From assembly GCF_014836665.1 (NCBI RefSeq), contig NZ_JACSQJ010000002.1:407252-471251 (forward strand): a DNA stretch of 64,000 nucleotides, written 5' to 3'. The position numbers and the translations under genes were made by a program. This DNA comes from Luteimonas colneyensis. Its GTDB lineage: Bacteria > Pseudomonadota > Gammaproteobacteria > Xanthomonadales > Xanthomonadaceae. The notes under the pieces were generated by a model. That model saw only the letters and a program-made list of their open reading frames with translations. It had not been told where the DNA came from and did not search any database. Numbering within the stretch: position 1 is the first letter of the stretch; every line of letters begins with the position of its first letter. Positions 63,134 to 64,000 of the stretch are shown here, piece by piece.

Positions 63134-64000
63134 GCACGAAGCCTTCGGCCTGGCGCGCCTTCGCGCAGCCGTCGGCGTGGACGATGTTCTTCTTCGGCTT
63201 CGCCTCCGGCCTGCCCTTCCTGCTGGTGGCCGGCACGCTCGCCTACTGGCTGCGCGAGGGTGGGATCGAGCTGAAGGAGATCACCATGATCGCCAGCGCC
63301 GGCATGGCGTACTCCTTCAAGTTCGTCTGGGCGCCGCTGGTCGACCGCTGGCGGCTGCCGCTGCTGGGCCGCTTCGGCCAGCGCCGCGGCTGGCTGCTGC
63401 TGGCCATGGGCTGCGTGATGGCCGGCCTGCTGGCGATGGCGGCGCTGACGCCCGAGCGTCTGGCGGTGTTCGTCGCGCTGACGCTGTTCGTCGCCTTTGC
63501 CGGCGCCACGCTCGACATCGCCGTCGACGCCTACCGCGTCGAGATCGCACCGGCCCCGGCGCAGGGCGCGCTGGTGGCGACGTACTCGCTCGGCTACCGC
63601 ATCGCCCTGATCGCGTCCGGCGCGCTGGCGCTGGTGCTCGCCGACCACGCCGCGTGGCCCGACGTCTACCGGGTGATGGCGGCGCTGATGCTGGTGCCGA
63701 TGCTGGCCTGCCTGCTGGCGTCCGAGCCGGACGTCGTGCGCGTGCGCACGCAGGGCTTCGCCGCGGGGCTGCGCGAGGGCGTGGTCGAGCCCTTCGCCGA
63801 CTTCTTCCGCCGCTTCGGCGGCGGAATCGGCCTGGTGGTGCTGCTGTTCATCCTGTCGATCAAGATCTCCGACCAGGCGATCGTCGGCGGCATCATCGGC
63901 CCGTTCTACCTCGACCAGGGCTTCAGCAAGACCGAGATCGCGGCGGTGACCAAGGTCTACGGCATCTGGGTCGGCATCGCCGGCGCCTTCCTCGGCGGCG
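63130..64000 (+). CDS. ampG: AmpG-family MFS permease (partial, runs off the window)
   Basis: 290 residues visible. Start MSTKPSAWRAFAQPSAWTMFFFGFASGLPFLLV, then KFVWAPLVDRWRLP and ATLDIAVDAYRVEI, typical of AmpG muropeptide permeases and their relatives. At least eight membrane helices are present before the edge. AmpG imports GlcNAc-anhydro-muropeptides for wall recycling. Coupled to xth by ATGA. Confidence 0.85.
   Translation, partial: MSTKPSAWRAFAQPSAWTMFFFGFASGLPFLLVAGTLAYWLREGGIELKEITMIASAGMAYSFKFVWAPLVDRWRLPLLGRFGQRRGWLLLAMGCVMAGLLAMAALTPERLAVFVALTLFVAFAGATLDIAVDAYRVEIAPAPAQGALVATYSLGYRIALIASGALALVLADHAAWPDVYRVMAALMLVPMLACLLASEPDVVRVRTQGFAAGLREGVVEPFADFFRRFGGGIGLVVLLFILSIKISDQAIVGGIIGPFYLDQGFSKTEIAAVTKVYGIWVGIAGAFLGG

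Overview
The window is G+C-rich chromosomal DNA, most likely from a gammaproteobacterium of the Xanthomonadaceae/Lysobacteraceae (Lysobacter, Luteimonas, Stenotrophomonas or Xanthomonas relatives). The evidence is the ole gene order, an aceB-aceA pair with a divergent LysR regulator, biosynthetic arginine decarboxylase with spermidine synthase, the radC-coaBC-dut-algC block and close protein resemblance to that family. The species cannot be fixed from sequence alone. Coding density is high and many genes overlap by an ATGA or GTGA junction.

Left backbone (1-12,897): the end of an OleC-like ligase gene, oleD (long-chain olefin pathway), a small YtjA-type membrane protein, ubiJ-ubiB (ubiquinone), a TruC-like pseudouridine synthase, arfB (ribosome rescue), an acyltransferase, a lipoprotein-type isoaspartyl peptidase, the glyoxylate-shunt locus (LysR regulator / aceB / aceA), a RES-Xre toxin-antitoxin pair and the 3' part of comM.

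Island (12,898-40,916): about 28 kb inserted in comM (yifB). Joining the two comM fragments restores an uninterrupted LFLDELP-EWSRHVLEVLRQP reading frame, so the ends can be placed almost to the base. They carry a 13-bp imperfect terminal inverted repeat and a 6-bp extra sequence. Cargo from left to right: cyclophilin-like lipoprotein; LysR regulator / hydrolase / MFS pump; metallo-beta-lactamase-fold protein; a small tyrosine recombinase; ECF sigma factor plus membrane partner; amidohydrolase with two small genes; a nuclease-like protein with a SEC-C tail; a heavy-metal block (CDF pump / MerR, then czcI-C-B-A and a second CDF); a SEC-C remnant; an hsdR remnant. The right end holds a tightly coupled recombination operon (77-aa ORF, 371-aa tyrosine integrase, small HTH protein, 611-aa zinc-ribbon/degenerate recombinase, GIY-YIG nuclease) and an excisionase-like gene. 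Six copies or part-copies of a GTCCGCTT...AAGCGGAC hairpin lie at module boundaries in the island. I saw none in the backbone.

Right backbone (40,917-64,000): 5' part of comM, ubiK, glnK (PII), two small membrane-associated genes, speE, an M48 peptidase, speA, a small DMT transporter, an SDR oxidoreductase, a SPOR-domain protein, argS, radC, coaC and coaB as separate overlapping genes, dut, algC, a polysaccharide deacetylase and a glycosyltransferase whose start codons overlap head to head, pyrE, a di-heme peroxidase, xth and the start of an AmpG-type transporter.
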